Positions 6,387 to 8,626 of a stretch of 8,626 nucleotides of DNA are shown in pieces. The notes under the pieces were generated by a model that had not been told where the DNA came from, made no database searches, and was given only the letters and a program-made list of their open reading frames with translations. Source of the stretch: Bacillota bacterium (GTDB lineage: Bacteria > Bacillota > DTU030); the NCBI GenBank assembly GCA_012841005.1, contig DUVO01000087.1:1-8626 (forward strand), read 5' to 3'. Position 1 is the stretch's first letter, and every line of letters starts with the position of its first letter. A program made the position numbers and the translations under genes.

Positions 6387-6453
6387 GGAGTGGTTATCTG
6401 AGGTCCGGGAAAACTTGTGTCCTCCAGCTGTTCTTCACACCGGCATGGGGATA

Positions 6454-6648
6454 CTACCCGCCGAAAAGGAATAAAACCAGCTCTGTTGGGTTAGGCAAGG
6501 GGACTTCAGCCATTACCAGAGAGGCGTAGAGGGTAGCGATCACCCACAGGGCGGCAAAGGCCAATAGTTCTCCCCGTTTTTCTTTAGCCAGTAGTCTGGG
6601 GATTTCCACAGCAGCGATTATAATCATGCCGAGCCAAATAACAAACAT
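6454..6648 (-). CDS. Small two-helix membrane protein, germinant receptor D-subunit type
   Basis: A 64-residue protein with two hydrophobic helices (about 1-16 and 27-48) joined by a charged turn (PRLLAKEKRGE, 17-27). It ends in a loop, PLPNPTE (50-56), and a short hydrophobic tail. The EIPRL ending of helix 1, the K-x-x-x-E-L turn and LPNPT are what I recall of the short D proteins encoded beside gerA-type operons in Bacillus and Clostridia, where such proteins modulate the rate of nutrient germination. The call rests on these features and on position: the ATG lies 11 nt after the GerC stop with GGAGAG in front, so it is the last gene of the cluster. It should sit in the spore inner membrane with the receptor. 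It is short, and the match is from memory, so the family call is less certain than the gene call. Confidence 0.75.
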   Translation of the reverse strand: MFVIWLGMIIIAAVEIPRLLAKEKRGELLAFAALWVIATLYASLVMAEVPLPNPTELVLFLFGG

Positions 6649-6659
6649 TTTTCTCTCTC

Positions 6660-7850
6660 CTACCTTTTTGTGGGTGCACTTAAGACCATCCCTGCTCTCC
6701 GAATGGCGACTTTTACGTCAACGGTTATGTTCACGTTGGGGAATATCTCCTGCCACCGGGGTTCCAGCCGTTCCCATTCCCGGGGGAGCTTGCGGTAGAT
6801 GAGGTTGCCAAAGCCCAAAAAATCGCTGTTCAATTCCTGGGCACGCTTTACCACCATCTTCACCTCATTTTTGATCACCGTTGCCGCCCGCCGTTCCAGG
6901 GAAACCAGTCTTTCCTCTTTTGTAAACAGATCCCCGGGGGAAGGCTGGTCCTGTACCCTTCCCAGGGCCTCGATCTGGATGTCAATGGTCACATTTTTTC
7001 CTTCCACCCGTGGTGTCATGGTACCCTGGGTGCGGTATATTTCCACTGCCAGGGGGCGGCGGTCAATAGGCGACATAACCACCAGAGACGCCCGGTAGGC
7101 TCCCCCCCAAAGCCAGTTCCAACCGGCCGCCTCCCGTTCGTTGATCCAGCCCACCATCTTGTCCTCCACAAAGGCGGCTGCTCCGGAGAGTTTGGCCGGG
7201 TTGGTGGCACCGGTGCCGCCGCTGTTTCCCTCTGTGGCGAGTTCCTTAACCCGGCCGATCATCATCTCAAAGCCGGGGCGGGCCAGAGTGGCGATCAGAT
7301 CCCGGGTTTCCTGGACAGGAAAGTTGGTCCGTTCGAACATGGTAGTTACAATCTGTCGCCGCAGCCCCTGGCCGCCCGTTTCTTCCAGGGGGAATTCGGC
7401 TTCAAAGAGGGAGCGGAGGTCCCCGTCCACCACCACAGGCCGGGCGATGAGCCTGAGCTGCCGTTCCCGTTCAAAGAGATCCAGAACTGGTAAGATCCCA
7501 TCTCGGGCCAGGTTCTCCCCCAGGACCAGGATGCCGTTGTGGCTCCAGAGGAGTTCCCGGCTGGTCTTCAGGGCCAGGTTTTGCCTGGCTTCATAGGGGG
7601 TATGGCCGTGGGCCTCCACTACCCAGAAGGGTTTTTTTTCACCGCCACCCCCGGAACGCAGGTCCTGGCCGCCGGAAACCAGGGGGTTGGCTACCTGGAC
7701 AATAATCTTGTAGAGGCCGGTTTCCGGAACCAGGTCAAAACCGGTGGCAATGACAAAACCCAGTAATTCCGGATCCCGGCGGTTCCAGCAGCCGGTAAGA
7801 ACAAGGGTCAAGAGAAGGAAGAACGCTAGTAAACGGCGTGCGGTCAGCAA
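6660..7850 (-). CDS. Spore germination lipoprotein, Ger(x)C family
   Basis: A 396-residue protein, the usual size for GerAC/GerKC-type receptor subunits. A lipoprotein signal is plain: RR at 5-6, a hydrophobic core (7-17) and lipobox LTGC with Cys21 as the lipidated residue, followed by WNRRDPELLGFVIATGFD, the typical opening of the family. Later family-like segments are GAAAFVEDKMVGWINERE (223-240) and the C-terminal FLGFGNLIYRKLPREWERL (344-362), ending near NITVDVKVAIRRAG. A Gly/Ser-rich loop (59-70) and another (208-216) are likely surface insertions. GerC is anchored on the outer face of the spore inner membrane and forms the nutrient receptor with the A and B subunits. The start is TTG at 7848-7850, only 3 nt after GGAG; a stop in the same frame (the GerB TAG) rules out a longer reading, while CTG one codon later is an alternative. 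Confidence 0.92.
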   Translation of the reverse strand: MLTARRLLAFFLLLTLVLTGCWNRRDPELLGFVIATGFDLVPETGLYKIIVQVANPLVSGGQDLRSGGGGEKKPFWVVEAHGHTPYEARQNLALKTSRELLWSHNGILVLGENLARDGILPVLDLFERERQLRLIARPVVVDGDLRSLFEAEFPLEETGGQGLRRQIVTTMFERTNFPVQETRDLIATLARPGFEMMIGRVKELATEGNSGGTGATNPAKLSGAAAFVEDKMVGWINEREAAGWNWLWGGAYRASLVVMSPIDRRPLAVEIYRTQGTMTPRVEGKNVTIDIQIEALGRVQDQPSPGDLFTKEERLVSLERRAATVIKNEVKMVVKRAQELNSDFLGFGNLIYRKLPREWERLEPRWQEIFPNVNITVDVKVAIRRAGMVLSAPTKR

Positions 7851-7856
7851 ATGCTC

Positions 7857-8626
7857 CTACCCCCTTTGCCTGAGCCATAAACGTAGCTGCTGGAAGAGAT
7901 AGGCGAACCAGAGGGGCCCCAGGCTCAGGAGAAACCAGCTCAGGATATAGGGGCCGACGTTTCCCGGGCGAAAGAAAGCCAATATCTGAAAGATGTCTTC
8001 ATAGGCATGGATGGCGTAGGTCCCTTGAATCACCGCCATGGGAAAGACCAGGGGCCGGTAATCGGCCAGGTTTAAAACCTGGGCCACGCCCCGGGCTCCG
8101 GTGTAGAGGGTCACCGAAATACCAACAAAGACACCTAAGCCCCAGGCAAGGATGATGGGCGCCTCTACCCGCTGCAGGTATTCACTGATCTCAATGGCCC
8201 GGGTCAGGGTATAAAAGGGAAAGGGAGAACGGGAGCCAAAATCCGGGCCCAATATCCCGACCGTGACCAGGGCAACCAGCACCAGGACGAAACCGGTCCC
8301 GACCATGGCCCAGAGGGCGGTCCGGGTGGCCAGCCGGGGGGTGGTGAGGTTGGGGATCAGCTCGGTCATGACCAGCAGCTGGGCCCCCACGGCCACAGGT
8401 GTTATGGTGGCCCGCAGTACCGGGCCAAGGCCCCTGGCCAGGACTGGTTCCAGGTTAAAGGCCCGGAACGCAGGCAGGGGCAGGAGGAGGCTGAGGGAAA
8501 GCATTAAGACAAATAAGGGGAAGATGACATCGGCCACCCGGGCCAGAACTTCGATCCCCTCCCGGGCACCGATGGCGGCTGTGATAACCATAACCCCGAT
8601 CAAGAAGGCTAGAGGTGTTTCGGTTA
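7857..8626 (-). CDS. Spore germination permease-like protein, Ger(x)B family, 5' end off window
   Basis: The frame stays open to the right edge, through a TTG at 8601-8603 that is internal to the gene, giving the last 256 residues. The usual length is about 360, so roughly 100 residues with the first helices are missing. Family features seen: TPLAFLIGVMVITAAIGAREGIEVLARVADVIFP near the left end of the fragment, typical of the TM4-5 region in GerB proteins, and about seven further or re-entrant hydrophobic segments, with AYEDIFQILAFFRPGN near the end. GerB belongs to the amino acid-polyamine-organocation transporter superfamily and is thought to bind the germinant in the spore inner membrane. 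The stop is 6 nt before the GerC start, so they are translated together. The A subunit is not in the window and would be expected beyond the right edge, or elsewhere if the order differs. Confidence 0.92.
   Translation of the reverse strand, partial: TETPLAFLIGVMVITAAIGAREGIEVLARVADVIFPLFVLMLSLSLLLPLPAFRAFNLEPVLARGLGPVLRATITPVAVGAQLLVMTELIPNLTTPRLATRTALWAMVGTGFVLVLVALVTVGILGPDFGSRSPFPFYTLTRAIEISEYLQRVEAPIILAWGLGVFVGISVTLYTGARGVAQVLNLADYRPLVFPMAVIQGTYAIHAYEDIFQILAFFRPGNVGPYILSWFLLSLGPLWFAYLFQQLRLWLRQRG

Noticed and set aside
6187..6453. Riboswitch or T-box leader upstream of the transporter
   Set aside because: No T-box sequence (GGGTGGNACCGCG type) or other known aptamer core was seen; the region is mostly AT-rich with weak stems.

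Overview
The window looks like a stretch of chromosome from an endospore-forming, fairly GC-rich member of the Firmicutes (Clostridia). The firmest clue is a GerB-GerC spore germination cluster, which occurs only in endospore formers. Strong purine-rich Shine-Dalgarno sites, TTG start codons and Rho-independent terminators agree with this. The overall flavour (GC-rich coding DNA, ModE-like regulator) recalls thermophilic acetogens such as Moorella, but that assignment is an impression and not a demonstration. I see no mobile element, CRISPR array, rRNA or tRNA.

Left part, plus strand (1-3074). The window opens inside a class I/II PLP aminotransferase (C-terminal 246 residues). A complete ZIP-family metal transporter follows 38 nt later and is probably co-transcribed. 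A 150-nt gap then carries a recognisable promoter flanked by two inverted repeats, one of them an 18-bp operator-like palindrome just before the ribosome binding site. This drives a class III aminotransferase resembling putrescine aminotransferase, which ends at a clear intrinsic terminator.

Middle part, minus strand (3142-6186). In transcription order this holds a ten-odd-helix membrane transporter of unclear family (6186-5011), an Xaa-Pro-dipeptidase-type amidohydrolase (4895-3714) with its own candidate promoter, a leader hairpin and an intrinsic terminator, and then a short ModE-type DNA-binding protein (3495-3142) that converges on the class III aminotransferase. Transporter plus hydrolase suggests uptake and cytoplasmic hydrolysis of a small amide or dipeptide-like compound. 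The substrate cannot be read from sequence.

Right part, minus strand (6454-8626). This is a tightly packed spore germinant receptor cluster: GerB permease-like subunit (5' end off the window), GerC lipoprotein, and a 64-residue two-helix protein that matches the small 'D' subunits known beside germinant receptor operons. The A subunit, if present, lies beyond the right edge.

The genes are mostly recognisable families. The points most worth checking are the operator-flanked promoter of the class III aminotransferase, an eight-codon tandem duplication inside that enzyme, the unclassified transporter paired with the amidohydrolase, and the small D-type germination protein.
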